Shown here piece by piece: positions 33,731-44,833 of a stretch of DNA of 64,000 nt. The stretch is from Epicoccum nigrum (taxonomy: Eukaryota > Ascomycota > Dothideomycetes > Pleosporales > Didymellaceae): positions 1-64,000 of the forward strand of contig KZ107867.1 in the NCBI GenBank assembly GCA_002116315.1. Direction: 5' to 3'. The notes beneath the pieces were generated by a model. The model saw only the letters and a list, made by a program, of their open reading frames with translations. It was not told the DNA's origin and did not search any database. The position numbers and the translations under genes are program-made. Each line of letters starts with the position of its first letter. The stretch's first letter is position 1.

Positions 33731-34027
33731 CTAAACAATAATCAACTTCTCAACCGAGTCGTCGCCCTTGCGCCCGTCCATCCTGTTCCAAGCGGTGTAG
33801 GTCAAAGCGCCGCACACGGCCCACATGACGGGGACGGAAGCCTCGAGTGCGCCTGTGAGGTGTTAGTAACAGGTTGATGAGTAGGTGAGATAGTGGGAGG
33901 ACATACTGGGCTTCTCGACTTGCCCGGCCATCTCGACGATGCGTGCCGCGCGGCTTGTGGAGGAGGAGGAGGAGGAGTTGAAGCGGACGAAGGCGCGGGG
34001 GGCGCGGGTTGCGATGCGGGAAAACAT
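33731..34027 (-). CDS. Tiny predicted mitochondrial membrane protein, 80 aa
   Basis: Exon 1 is 34027-33907 and exon 2 is 33852-33731; the 54-bp intron has GTATGT and CACAG borders and phase 1, and the two exons total exactly 81 codons. The N-terminus (MFSRIATRAPRAFVRFNSSS, then a Ser run) is rich in Arg and Ser and lacks acid residues, as in a mitochondrial import sequence. A short hydrophobic segment (VPVMWAVCGALTYTAW) follows, then a charged tail ending VEKLIIV. The layout resembles small fungal subunits of inner-membrane complexes, but I cannot name the complex. The gene is shorter than typical prediction thresholds and could easily be missed. Confidence 0.65.
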
Positions 34028-35313
34028 GTTTGGTGTTTGGGGTTTGATGTGTTGGACCGTTGAGGTGTGCGGTTTCTATAGGGGTGTGTGGTTTTTATAG
34101 CGGCAACGCTCAGATGTGAAGGTGTAAAGGCGATTGAAGTACTGAAGACTTGAGCGAAAGGTCGCAGACAAAAGTCAATGCGTAGCGAAAGTGAGTGAAA
34201 TGCTGGAAGTGAATGTGGGGAAGCCAAATGTCCGTGATGTGTTTAAATATGGGGCAGGACGGAAAGGAGGCGAGGCCACGGAACGCGCGAAGAACAAATT
34301 TGCTAGCGCAGGGGGCGGTGAGCGGTCCGGGACGGGCTGGTCGAGGGCAAGCGTCGTGGCTCGGGGAGCTTGCCGAAGGTACTTGTTGATGTACCCCGGA
34401 TTCGATCAATCTGGGGTTACGACGCCGATTTCTCTTTGTGGAGGAACGTGCCCAAAAGATGAAATTGCACGTTCTATAGCCTGGTATCTGGATGCAGCAG
34501 CTGGGAGGAGTGATGAGAGGAAGCCGTGCTCTAATGTCTGTGATCTGGTGTTGACACCGCTGAGTGACTTGTGAGGCTCAATTCAGCCGAAGAGGTGCCC
34601 TGCGTCTCGTCTCGCTTTGGTAGGCGCGGCAAGGCCTGCCCAACTCTTGTCGCTGGAGCGCTTTGCCACCTCCAGACTCAAGTTTCGCTCAACAACGACT
34701 TATTACTGCTTCTAGATATTGAGCACGGTTTAAAGTGGAGTGCGTGACTGCGTCCTTTGTCTTTGGAGGCACTTCAGGTGTCCAAGCCATCTGAGCGTGT
34801 TGCAGATATTGATAGACAATCTACCAAGTCACGCGATATTTCCTGCTCGGCTCCCCTCTCATCATTACCTTGTCTTTTTGGCAGCATGTGTTGCCTTCTG
34901 TTTGTGCGAGCCTTGCAGCTGCCTTATTCGCCTACCAAGAGAACCCCGCCACAGCACTCAGCCTTCTTCAGATCTCGACTTTCCTCACAACGCGCTGCTG
35001 CCTCAAACGGCAGCCTGATAGTGTCCGTCTTGTTATAAAATCGCATTCAGCAATCGCCTGTTGCGCCCAAATCTGTGGGATATCCTAACGGTTTAGCGGC
35101 CATGGGGCTGTTGAAATGCAAGCGTTCTTTGCACAGCCCAGTTCAGCGAATAACAAAGTAATCGCGAGCTGATGCGGAGAGGCTAAGCTAAAATGTGGAG
35201 CACAGTCTCTGAACTCTTATCTCGAGTTCAGCTTCGAGCTTCACTTGTACAAACGGCTGGCATCTCAACATGAACACGACGCATTTGCCGCGCTTAACGT
35301 CTGCAGCATCGCA
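34028..35313. other. Spacer between divergent small mitochondrial gene and HET gene
   Basis: I saw no gene. The region contains the promoters of both flanking genes. Confidence 0.35.
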
Positions 35314-36714
35314 ATGAGCAGCTACGGGTATCGCTCCTTGCACCCTGAATCTCACGAAATAAGGCTCCTCCAAGTCCAAAAGTCAACTGACAAAAGCGCT
35401 CCGATCACACTCACACTGCGGCATGCCAGTTTGGATGATGGACAGCCTTTCAACGCATTATCATACACTTGGGGCGATCAAACGCCAACAACGCAAATCT
35501 CTATTTATGACGGTGTGACGCTGGGTATCGTTTCCGTTAGAAGAAACCTATTCGAATTTCTGGAAGAAGCTTGCCAGTCTACCGAATCCTGGAGTTTGGA
35601 ATGGATCTGGATCGATCAGATCAGTATCAATCAAAGCGACCACACTGAGAGATGCCATCAGGTCAGTCAAATGCGAAGGCTGTACTCGGTCGCCCAAGCA
35701 ACCTTGGTATGGCCGTATTCGTGGTCAGAAAGTAGCCTTGAGGCCAGACAAAGCATCTTAGCAAGGTACCCAGTCGACTTGAATGTGCTAATTTGCGGAA
35801 GTCCGACTCAAAAAATGAACACTACACAATTTGCAGTACATAAGGGAATCCTCCAGTCCGATGAGCCTCTCCTCAGTCATTTTACGTACAGTCTGTACAT
35901 ACAACTTCTCACAACACCTTACTGGAAGCGCCTCTGGATCATTCAAGAGATTGTGCTTGCATCCCAACATCAGATAGTCATCTCGGGACTACTTTGGGAC
36001 CTCCGAGCTGTGAAGAGAGTGATAAATTACATACACGAGTGGCTGCAAGTGACGATCGTGAATGATGAAGACGTGGAGGATGTGGAGAGACGTCTTTGTT
36101 CCTTCAACGATTACCGGCGTGATAAGATGATCGAACGGGCCAGGGAGACCGTAGATCAGAAATCTCGCAAGAGATGGCTTTCGTGGGATAGCGCGCTTGG
36201 CCTGGGTGTGGGGTCAAACTGCACTGTGCCACTTGACCGGGTCTATGCTGTCATGGGGCTTCTCCACGAAGATCTACACATCCCGCCGGACTACGACATC
36301 TCAGAAACCGAGCTGCTTCGCCTGATCCTCGACAAGCAAATCTCAGCAAATCTCAGCTACATAGACAGCAGATGGGAAAAAGCTTATAGGGTATTGCAGG
36401 CCTGGCACTCCACCGGACTTCAGCGATGCGTAGGGGAGTATTGGGACGTAGATCTTGGGGGGCAGAACCCTCCGCCGTCACGAAAGATGAAGAAGCAGAT
36501 TGTACGCCTTGCTTTGGTTGAACTCAACACACCTGTACCGCCATATACCTATAAAGATGCTAAAAGGTACATTTCTCCTTGGTGGGTACCACTTCGGCGA
36601 ATGATTAAAGACCTACCACGAGTCACTGAACGATATGAAATTGTACGGGGGGTCCTTTTCGATGAAGTTCAGAAGATCCAATATCTTCGAGGCAGACACA
36701 TCAACGATAGTTAG
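35314..36714 (+). CDS. HET-domain (heterokaryon incompatibility) protein, 466 aa
   Basis: HET-domain proteins mediate recognition of non-self and programmed cell death after hyphal fusion. The single exon runs from ATG 35314 to TAG 36714. The HET core is clear: FNALSYTWGD at 46-55, WIWIDQISINQ at 97-107, and RCHQVSQMRRLYSVAQATLVW at about 113-133. The rest of the domain includes YWKRLWIIQEIVLA and an LDRVYAVMGLL block. The C-terminal part after about 370 has no partner domain I recognise (no NACHT, WD40 or ankyrin). The family's usual first motif is close to FxALSYxWG, which is conserved. The reading frame is intact. It may be one of the many HET genes of unknown allelic partner. Confidence 0.9.
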   Translation: MSSYGYRSLHPESHEIRLLQVQKSTDKSAPITLTLRHASLDDGQPFNALSYTWGDQTPTTQISIYDGVTLGIVSVRRNLFEFLEEACQSTESWSLEWIWIDQISINQSDHTERCHQVSQMRRLYSVAQATLVWPYSWSESSLEARQSILARYPVDLNVLICGSPTQKMNTTQFAVHKGILQSDEPLLSHFTYSLYIQLLTTPYWKRLWIIQEIVLASQHQIVISGLLWDLRAVKRVINYIHEWLQVTIVNDEDVEDVERRLCSFNDYRRDKMIERARETVDQKSRKRWLSWDSALGLGVGSNCTVPLDRVYAVMGLLHEDLHIPPDYDISETELLRLILDKQISANLSYIDSRWEKAYRVLQAWHSTGLQRCVGEYWDVDLGGQNPPPSRKMKKQIVRLALVELNTPVPPYTYKDAKRYISPWWVPLRRMIKDLPRVTERYEIVRGVLFDEVQKIQYLRGRHINDS

Positions 36715-37936
36715 CAGAGTGATGTGGTTATCCACGTACTTGCCTCAACGCGTCCAAGCAAGATAGTGAATGTCTGGTCGTGGTGTTATTGCTACGTTGA
36801 TAGAATAGAAATGATAGCAAAACAATTTAGGGTATACACGTGACAAAGAACAACATGGTTTATATTTCCTCCATCCATATCTCAACAAAGTACCATCGCA
36901 GAAACAGCAACCACCTTGAACACCGTCGCCATCTACCTAATCACATCAAGGTGAGCAGACCGCTTTCTAAACCCAGAACCTAACCACCCTTTTAGTTTGC
37001 TCAGCCAAGCAAGGGCAAGCAAGGAGGTCTCCTATCTCTCACAACCCATCACACTGCCCAAAATCACAAAAAAAGTAATACACAGGGAACACCTCTCTAC
37101 CAACACTGCGGAGCTCAGCGAACTCGCAAATTGCAAGCATGTCGCTCAACCGAGGCGTCGATAGCTTCTTCCAGACTGCATTCACGATTTAATCCAAGCT
37201 ACCATCAAGAAGCAGTCAATTCTGATTTAGTTCTATCCGTCTGTCCTTCCCACTCGATTCGGAGCGATCGCGTGCTATATCAAGCCGACACCAGTGACGG
37301 GAAACATACGGCCTGATGTCGAGGTCACGGCACCAAATATTATCGTGTAGTCCCATTCCGCCGTGAATTTCTGACTACCCAACTGCGAAGCCACATGCCT
37401 GCAAAAGAGTACATCGGTTACCTGTGGTAGTATAGTGCTGGTTGCTCACAGCCCGTAAGGGGCACCCACATAATGAAGTGCAAATGCTTACCGGTACTCT
37501 TGACATTGCGAGTCTAGGAGACCCACGCTCGGAAACCTTGTGCTCTCCTTTTCACGTTCTGCTTCGCTACATCAACCTCCAATCTGCAAAAGCGCAGTGT
37601 GACCTGCTGACATAAGGCCCCCTTTCACAGCGCTCGGCAGCTCCTCGGCGGCCGAGTCGCAAATTGCAGCGGGACGGAGCTCCACAAGGCTTGGCCCTGC
37701 GCCCACCGTTGACAAGTCGGTCTGCAACTTTTAGTTGGCGTTCCCGCTCCGCGTAACATTGGCAGTGAATCGTCAGTCCGAGTAAAGCTTCTCCTTTACA
37801 CATAAAGCTTCTTGCTGCAAGCCTTCTATACACATCGACACAGGCATCGCGCAGCCTACATCTTGCTTAGGAGACGACTCGGCCCACGTAGGATACGACG
37901 AATACGAACACGCCCAGGGTCCTCCGCAGCGCAGCC
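36715..37936. other. Spacer and ceramide synthase promoter
   Basis: I found no gene. The final 200 bp form the likely promoter and leader of the ceramide synthase gene. Confidence 0.4.
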
Positions 37937-39601
37937 ATGACGGAGCCCTTCCCCCCTCTCCACGGCGCAACGCCGCCCAGCACCGGCGGCAACATCGCCC
38001 GCCGCAGAAGGAAGAGCAGTGGACTGGGCGCTGACCTGCCCGGCGACGTCGACGTGCCTTCGTTTGGGACGAGCAGAAGGCTGGACGCGGTCAACATGAA
38101 GAGCCCCGTCGAGGCGGTATGTCGCCCTCCCCGCAGCAACAGCAGCAGCAGCACCACCACCACCACCATGGCCAGCAAGGAAGCCGAAGCCGAGGACTGC
38201 GAGACTGTACATGTGCATGTATAGCCGACAACGACTGACTGACTCCCCCAGAAGTCCGACAAGCCCCGCCGCTCCAAACGCCGCACCGCGCGCCGCGCCC
38301 TCTCGAAATTCAAACGCGCCTGCGTGCGACACACATGGCTGCTCCCCCTCCTTCTGATGGTCGCCACCGTCGCCGCCTACCTCGCGTACCCCCACCCGTC
38401 GAACCCCCTCTCTGCTGCGCTGTTCCTCTCCTACCCCCTCTCCCCCAACGACCCGCTCATCGCCGAATCCGTCCGCGCGGACCCCAACGCGCCCACGCAC
38501 TACGGCAAGGGCGCGCGCGACTTCGCCTTCGTGGCCTTCTACATCGTGGTCCTCTCCTTCACGCGCGAGTTCTGCATGCAGCGGCTGATCCGCCCCATCG
38601 CCATCAGACTGGGGATCCGGGGGCGGGCGAAGCAGTCGCGCTTCATGGAGCAGGCCTACACGGCGCTGTACTTTGGAATCTACGGGCCGTTCGGCATCTG
38701 GGTGATGAGCCGCAGCCCCGTGTGGTACTTCGACACGACGGGCATGTACGAGGGGTTCCCGCACAGGACGCACGAGGCCGTGTTCAAGGCGTACTACCTG
38801 CTGCAGGCGAGCTACTGGGCGCAGCAGGCGATTGTGCTGGTGCTCATGCTGGAGAAGCCGAGGAAGGACTTCAAGGAGCTGGTGGCCCATCACGTCATCA
38901 CGCTGTCGCTGATCTGGCTCAGCTATCGCTTCCATTTCACCTACATGGGCATCGCCGTGTACATCACGCACGACGTGTCTGATTTCTTCCTCGCGGTAAG
39001 TCAATCCTGCTCCCCACACGCCCGGCATTTCCCTCGACCGGAATGCCAAGTCAAGTGAATCAACCGTTGGCTAATACATGGCGATCAGACATCGAAGATC
39101 CTCAACTACATCGACTCCCCCATCGTGGGCCCCTACTTCTTCCTCTTCATGCTCGTCTGGGGCTACCTGCGCCATTTCATCAATCTGAAGATCCTCTACT
39201 CCATCCTCACCACCTTCCGCACCATCGGGCCCTGGGAGCTCAACTGGGAAACCCAGCAGTACAAGTGCTGGATCAGCCAGTACATCACCTTCGCGCTGCT
39301 CGCGTCCCTCCAGGCAGTCAATCTCTTCTGGTGGTTCTTCATCTGCAGGATCGCGTACCGGTTCGTCGTGTACAAGGACGCCGACGACGACCGCAGCGAG
39401 TACGAGCCCAGCGAGGACGAGAGCGCGGAGCCCAAGGAGGAACCGCACAGGCTGGAGGCCGAGGACAAGCCCAACGGCGGCGGCGTCAAGAGGTCCATCT
39501 CCAGCGTGGACGCGCCCACCACCCCCCTGCAGACGGCTGCGACGCCGCACCCCGAGACCATCGGGAGCAGGGTCAAGCAGCGCAAGAAGGGCGGGGCGTG
39601 A
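37937..39601 (+). CDS. LAG1: Ceramide synthase, Lag1/Lac1 type (TLC domain)
   Basis: It joins a long-chain base to very-long-chain acyl-CoA to make (dihydro)ceramide in the ER membrane. Exons are 37937-38116, 38252-38995 and 39089-39601, with 135- and 93-bp introns, giving 478 aa. A basic cytosolic N-terminus (KPRRSKRRTARR near 62-75) precedes about seven membrane segments. The TLC/Lag motif is intact at about 270-308: VAHHVITLSLIWLSYRF, then Y-x-x-x-G, and ITHDVSDFFLA, with the paired His residues thought to be catalytic. The C-terminal tail is acidic (DDDRSEYEPSEDES) and then basic, like the CK2-phosphorylated tail of yeast Lag1/Lac1; that regulation is inferred. The symbol is by family; Lag1 and Lac1 cannot be told apart here. 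Confidence 0.93.
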
Positions 39602-40132
39602 GACGGCGTCCGCAGGAGAGAGAGAAAGGGGCGCGAAGGAAAGAAAGAAAGAAAGAGTCGCCATGAGGTGGCCCCCGCGTGATGCACGGCCCATTCGTTG
39701 GGTTGCAGACGGCGCGGAAAGCACGCCCGGGAGAAGAACAGCCGCAGACGGGTCTCCCAGGCTGGCCCCAGGGGTGCTGGAGCGCGTGGCGTGGGTTAGA
39801 TGGATGGCGCAACCCGCACCGCTCGCATCGCATCTTGTATGATATGATATGATATGATAGGTACGACTCGGCGTGTGTATACCTGTAATGAACGAATGCC
39901 CATGTGCCGACGCTACATACATACACATTATGTACACATACAAACACATACGTACATGTCAGACCAAATCATTCCCACGGATCAGTTAGCTCGCTGTGCT
40001 ATCCCGATTCCCGCAGCAAACACAAGCCCCAAATGGGCATCAGCTTGCGTTGGCTGTACACTCGCCTCCTCCTTCCCCCTCCTGTCATTTTGCCATCTCA
40101 AATCGCAGACAGCATTGTGCACGACGAGCCAC
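39602..40132. other. Convergent 3' spacer with short tandem repeats
   Basis: This lies between the ceramide synthase and UVRAG genes, which converge. It includes GAAA repeats near 39640-39657 and a TATGA-type pentamer repeat near 39838-39860. No gene seen. Confidence 0.45.
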
Positions 40133-42182
40133 TTACTCGACAGGCCTCAGGCGACTCCCCGCGAAAACCCTGCCGCCAATCTTCAACGCGCCATTCGCAC
40201 CCGCGACGCCCGCACCCACAGCCACGGCGTCCCCCTCCTTCCCGTCCCCAAAACTACTCCTGCTCGCCGTACTGTCGAAACTGCCCTTCCTTGACCCCAC
40301 GCCCTCGCCCCTCAACAGGCCCCTGATCCCGCCCGCCTTCCGCGCGGGCATCTCGCCCTTGCCGGCGGTGGCGACGTACAGCAGGTACTTGAGGTTGGGC
40401 AGGGTGTGTCGGATGTCCAAGGGGCGGATGCCCAGCGCGTTGGAGAGCATCTCGATGTCTTTGTTGAGCAGGAACACGGCGTACTCGAAGCGGTAGCGCA
40501 CGACGCCCTTCATGTACAGCGGGTAGGTGCGGGGGTTGTTGGCGGTGGTGTGGCCGGTGGCGAGGGGGTCGTCGATGGTCGAGGTGGAGCCGTGCGGGGT
40601 GATGGGGTAGGGGAGGAGGACGGAGAAGTAGGGCGAGAGCTGGGCGACAAGCTGGGCCGTGTGGCCTAGGGCGGCCGCCGTCACGTCGGGGTTGGCGTCG
40701 TCGAAGTGCGAGTTGGGCAAGGTGAGGCCGCGGATGGTGAAGGCGAGGGACTTGCCAGGCAGTGGGTCGATGGGGTACATGTTCAGCAGATCTTCGCATA
40801 TGCGGCGCCGTTGGCCGGCGATGGCTTCAGAGGTGGTTTCGATGGCGTCGACGGTTTCCTTGCAGAGCTCCTTGCGGGTGGGGAGCTCGGACGCTATAAG
40901 TGAGCCCTTCTCGCGGCCAGCCTGCATTTTGTCGCGCCGCGCCTGGATGCTGGCTTGCAGCTCGTCGCGCCGTCTGCGCATGGCGAGCACGCGGCGATGC
41001 TCGGCAGTCACTGCGGTCTGCACTGTCTTCAGGCTCTCTTCTGCTTCAGGCACCTGCTCGACGGTCGACATGGCTTCCCGGTTGGTTTCCAGTATGCTCT
41101 CGATCTCGTCGGCAATGCGGTCTCTTGTGATCAGGGCGTCCTGTATGCAGTCGTCGAGCGTCGAGAGTCGCATCAATGCGTCGTACGACGACGAGGCGAA
41201 GACGCGCCCGTCTGGGTTCTGCTTGGGCGGGGCGAGCAGCACTTGTCCAGAGCGGGCCTGCACCGGCAGATGGGTGAAGCTGGTGTAGATGCCGTCTTCC
41301 ATGTGGAAGAGGATGCAGTTCTGGGGGAGGGGGTGTCTGAAGTTGCCCAGCGTCTTGCCGATGAACTGCAGCGAGCCCAGGTGCACCGTGTAGTCGATCA
41401 GAAACTGCCAGTCGGTCATGGTGTCGCTCTTGGCCCACACCCTCACAGTGAGCTTGTCGAGGCGAGTCACAGGCGGTCCGCAGGGGGACAGGTCGAAGAA
41501 CTTGAAGTTGGGGTTCATGGCCTTCTCGGCCACCTCGGAGATGTAGATGGGCTCTTTCTGGCCGTCCATGTGCAGGGTGAAGAAGGTGTCCGCCATGCGG
41601 CCGGCGGTGATGTCCTCCAGCTTCTTCTGGCGCGACAGCGGGCTGGCATTGGCCCACTCGAGCGTGGAGCGGCGGCGCATGCCCTTGGCGGGGCGGACGG
41701 GGAGTGTGGGCGACACCGACACTGGCTTGCGCAGGCTGCCGTTGCCGTTGCCATTGCTGTCGAAGCTGTCCCTGCCCTCGCCCTCGTCCTCGGCTGCGTC
41801 CTCGTCGTCGTGCCCGGTGCAGGTGCTCTTCAGGTCGGTTGACGAGCGCGAGTAGGTCAGGGCGGTGGACTCGCGCAGAGCCAGCGCCATGGTCTTGGTG
41901 GGCGACTTGAGGGCGCCCGGGATGGCATCGTCGTCGATGGTCTTGCCACGGGAGCGCGTGGGCGCAGGCGTCAGGGTGAGGTTGCGGATGGCGATGCCCT
42001 GGAGGTGTCGCAGCTTGCGGTTCTGCGCAGGGACGGTCAGCGAGAGGAGAGCAGCGAGCAGAGCAGAGGCCGCCAATGGCTGCCGTAAGGTTCTATTGAA
42101 GACGCACGTAAGGCAGCAGCCAGGGCCGCTCGCGCGGCGGCAGAGGCAGAGGCAGAGGCAGGTCAGGCTCTGGCGGGGCCAT
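40133..42182 (-). CDS. VPS38: UVRAG/Vps38-like subunit of the class III PI3-kinase complex II
   Basis: This protein bridges Vps34/Vps15/Vps30 (Beclin) on endosomes for endosomal sorting and autophagic flux. Exon 1 is 42182-42108 (25 codons, MAPPEPDLPLPL... to LLPY) and exon 2 is 42022-40133, giving 654 aa; the 85-bp intron restores PWLLPY|NRKLRHLQGIAIRNL, which is typical of the fungal family. An N-terminal C2-like region spans roughly 150-300 (TFFTLHMDGQ, FFDLSPCG, VRVWAKSD). A coiled coil spans about 315-410. The C-terminal BARA-like part has LPNLKYLLYVA near 590. The first exon is easily missed because the second exon is open into its intron; I chose the start for frame, splice sites and family fit. 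Confidence 0.88.
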
Positions 42183-42459
42183 TGCTGTTATACTGTGGAC
42201 TGTGTACGCTCACCCGCCCTGCAAAGGTGCTTTGCTGGGGGATGTGCAGGCGGTACGGGCTGCACGGGCGGTCTGCACGGGTGGCATAGGCATAGCGGAT
42301 CGCAGAGCGGGTGCGTTGCTGGAGTTCAACCACCGTCGACGGTCGCCTCGGAAGAGCAGCTGGAACTCCGCCGCAATCCCTCGCACGGGCCAGCGAACTT
42401 TTGAATCTCACGACTGCACATCTACAGACGGCCGACTGCCTCCCTCGAAGAAAAAAGTC
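42183..42459. promoter_or_regulatory. Bidirectional promoter, VPS38-like / mL67 (277 bp)
   Basis: The start codons of two divergent conserved genes are 277 bp apart, so both promoters must lie here. The sequence is GC-rich with no TATA box that I can assign. Confidence 0.55.
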
Positions 42460-44064
42460 ATGCCGCGCAACATTGCCCGCCTGCGGTACCGCCTGCCGCC
42501 CGCGCCCGTGTCGTTTGAGGGCATCAAACCCACGCAGGTGCGCCTGCTCGAGAAGCGCGTCGGCCAGTACGTCGTGCGCCAGTCGAATCCGCGCCACCTC
42601 AAGCTGCAGACGGTCGTCAACCCCAAGGCGAAGCCCCTGCCGACTGCGCAGACCACGGTCCGCCCCATCAAGCCCTACACCCTGCGCGACGTGGTCGACC
42701 CGGAGGGCACCACCAAGCACGGCCAGGTCATCTACGTCTTCCGCAGCATCAAGACCAACCAGATCATCTACTCGCTGCAGGAACTGCTCGATGTACGGAT
42801 ACATGACGAAACATTGCTTCGCACGCATCCCTCTCCCTCCCATACTGACTGGCGTTAGGTCCACCACCTCGCCCAGCTGCCCTTCATCGGCAAGCACTCG
42901 GTCCCCGCCCAGCTGCGCCCTGACGAGTGGACCCCACACTGCGTCATCACCTTCGCGACCCCGGAGCAGGGCCACAATGCCTTCCGCAAGCTGCGCGAGT
43001 TCCGCAAGCTTCACGAGGTCTCGTGGCACAAGACGAATCCCGGGTGGACGCAGATGAAAAAGGAGGAGCGCATCAAGAAGATCATGGACCAGCGCGCAAA
43101 CACGAGCGCCGACATGGCCGAGGTCCTGCGTCTGCAGGAAGCCCACGGTGAGGCCATGACCGTCGCCCTGCAAGAGCAGCGCGAGAAGGTCGCCAAGTTT
43201 ATGGACGAGAAGTGGCAGTCCATCGGCACCATCGCCGAGGCCGCCGCCGCCGGGGGAGGCACCACCAACAACGTGAAGTGGCTCGAGCATGAGATCCGGC
43301 GCCTGACCGAGAAGATGAAGATGAAGCACCTGCAGAAGGAGGAGGACCAGAAGGCTCTCGCAGCTGCCCGCGCGAGCCACGAGACCCGCCTCAAGCGCGT
43401 GCAGTACGCCCTCCGCAAAACGGAGCAGTTCAAGGCGCTGCAGGCCAAGCTCGAGACCCAGTCTGCGCCCGCAAGAGAGGCGGGCGCCGAGGCGAAGCTC
43501 GCCGACCTGCACGCCAGAATCGCCGCCCTGCGCGATGCCCTCGAGAACCCGGACCCCACCCGCTCGCAGGAGCACCTCGACGTCGACGCCGACCTGCTGG
43601 AGCGCCACACCAAGGACGCCTCCGACCTCGAGGCCGCCTTCGTCGCCAAGGAGCAGTTCGAGAGCCGCGACCACCACATCGCGCGCTCCGTGCTGCCCGC
43701 CGCCCTCAAGAAGCAGCTGCCCACCCCCTACACCCTCGACGGCGTCACCCTCATGTGGGCCGACATGAAGGACGCCATGTACGCTGCCGGCGCCTGGCCC
43801 GACGCCATTCTGCACGAGACCCTGCCCGTCAACCGCGCGAGGGACGCCACCGCCTTCCTGTCCGCTGAGGAATTCGAGATCGAGAAGAGGATCGAGGTGG
43901 GCAGTATTTTGGAGGCGCTGGGGCAGGGCAAGGTCACGGAAAGTGAGGAGGACAAGGCGGCGTTGTACTCAGAGCTCGCCGCGCCTGCGCCGGAGCAGAA
44001 GACGGGGATTCTGGGTATGTTGGGGAGCAAGAACCCTTTTAAGAGTAGGAGTGCGAGTGCGTAG
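42460..44064 (+). CDS. MHR1: Mitochondrial large ribosomal subunit protein mL67 (MHR1)
   Basis: In fungi this protein is a structural part of the mitochondrial large ribosomal subunit; in yeast it was first described in mtDNA recombination and transcription. Exons are 42460-42792 and 42859-44064 with a 66-bp intron (LLD|VHHLAQL), giving 512 aa. The conserved core is near the N-terminus: RLRYRLPPAP, TLRDVVDPEG, GQVIYVFRSIKTNQIIYSL, LPFIGKHSVPAQLRPDEW and HEVSWHKTNPGW. It is followed by a long charged coiled-coil extension (about 170-330), as in other filamentous fungi and longer than yeast Mhr1 (about 226 aa). The start shares a 277-bp promoter with the VPS38-like gene. Identity is based on recognising the MHR1 core. 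Confidence 0.88.
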
Positions 44065-44833
44065 ACAGGCGTAGCTTGTGTGCGATGTGTGTAGGAGTCT
44101 TGTTGTATTATATTTGCATACAAAGCACCGGTAGAGGGAAGGCATGGTGTACGATATCACATTTGCTCTATCCGTCACTATTTCGTCCAGTCTTTCAGGT
44201 ACCTGCCTGCCTGTGGTTGCTTTGCCCCTTCCCTACCACCGCAGCATTGCCTAATCGGGTCTAGTTGTTGTGTACTAGCACACCTCACACCTCACCTTAT
44301 TTCAATCCCATCGTTCGATCACACCTCGATCGCAACTTGGTTAGCCACTAGTATCTACTCGGGTTTCGCACATCTGCTCAGTTGAATCCTTGAAATCAGG
44401 TAATTTATTTTCGAGTAGTGCCAAAGACACGGCTGAGGCCGGTCATTGCACCAGCATGGATCGAGTGTGCGCTGATACACGATCATAGGCTTTGAGGGTA
44501 TCACTATCTCCGTCACTTGATCAGGGCCGTCCTACGCACATGAGATCGATCACCACGAAAGACGACGTGCGCCATGTTGCTTCCCACGGACATGGACGGC
44601 CGAGCTTACCATCTCCGAACTTGACTCGGACATCGGCCTCAGGCGTCGTGGCACGACGTCTACTTGGTTCGACCCCCGAGATGAAGAGGCTATCGGATAT
44701 AAAAATGTGGATGAAACCCAACATGATGGGTATAAGAGTTGTGTCTGTCCGGTCTACGTCGCCAACGACATCACCTCGACGCTGAGCTACCTCTCCCTCT
44801 GGCCAGCCAAGTCTCCAAAACTTCCCACCCCAC
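44065..44833. other. Spacer upstream of the FAD monooxygenase
   Basis: No supported gene. A sequence like a tRNA B box occurs near 44664, without an A box or fold. The last 100 bp are the monooxygenase promoter and leader. Confidence 0.4.

Noticed and set aside
37856..39049. Long minus-strand open frame opposite the ceramide synthase
   Set aside because: It is a mirror of strongly biased GC-rich codons; the plus strand carries the TLC motifs and introns.
42022..42076. UVRAG start inside the long second exon (a TTG at 42076)
   Set aside because: It is not ATG, and the stretch looks like intron sequence ending in GCGCAG; a spliced 25-codon first exon fits the family better.
42163..43815. 550-codon minus-strand open frame opposite mL67
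   Set aside because: It crosses the intron and is composed mainly of Leu/Val/Gly/Arg, a shadow of GC-rich coding sequence.
44640..44690. tRNA-like B box (GGTTCGACCCC)
   Set aside because: There is no A box at the correct spacing and no cloverleaf can be drawn by eye.
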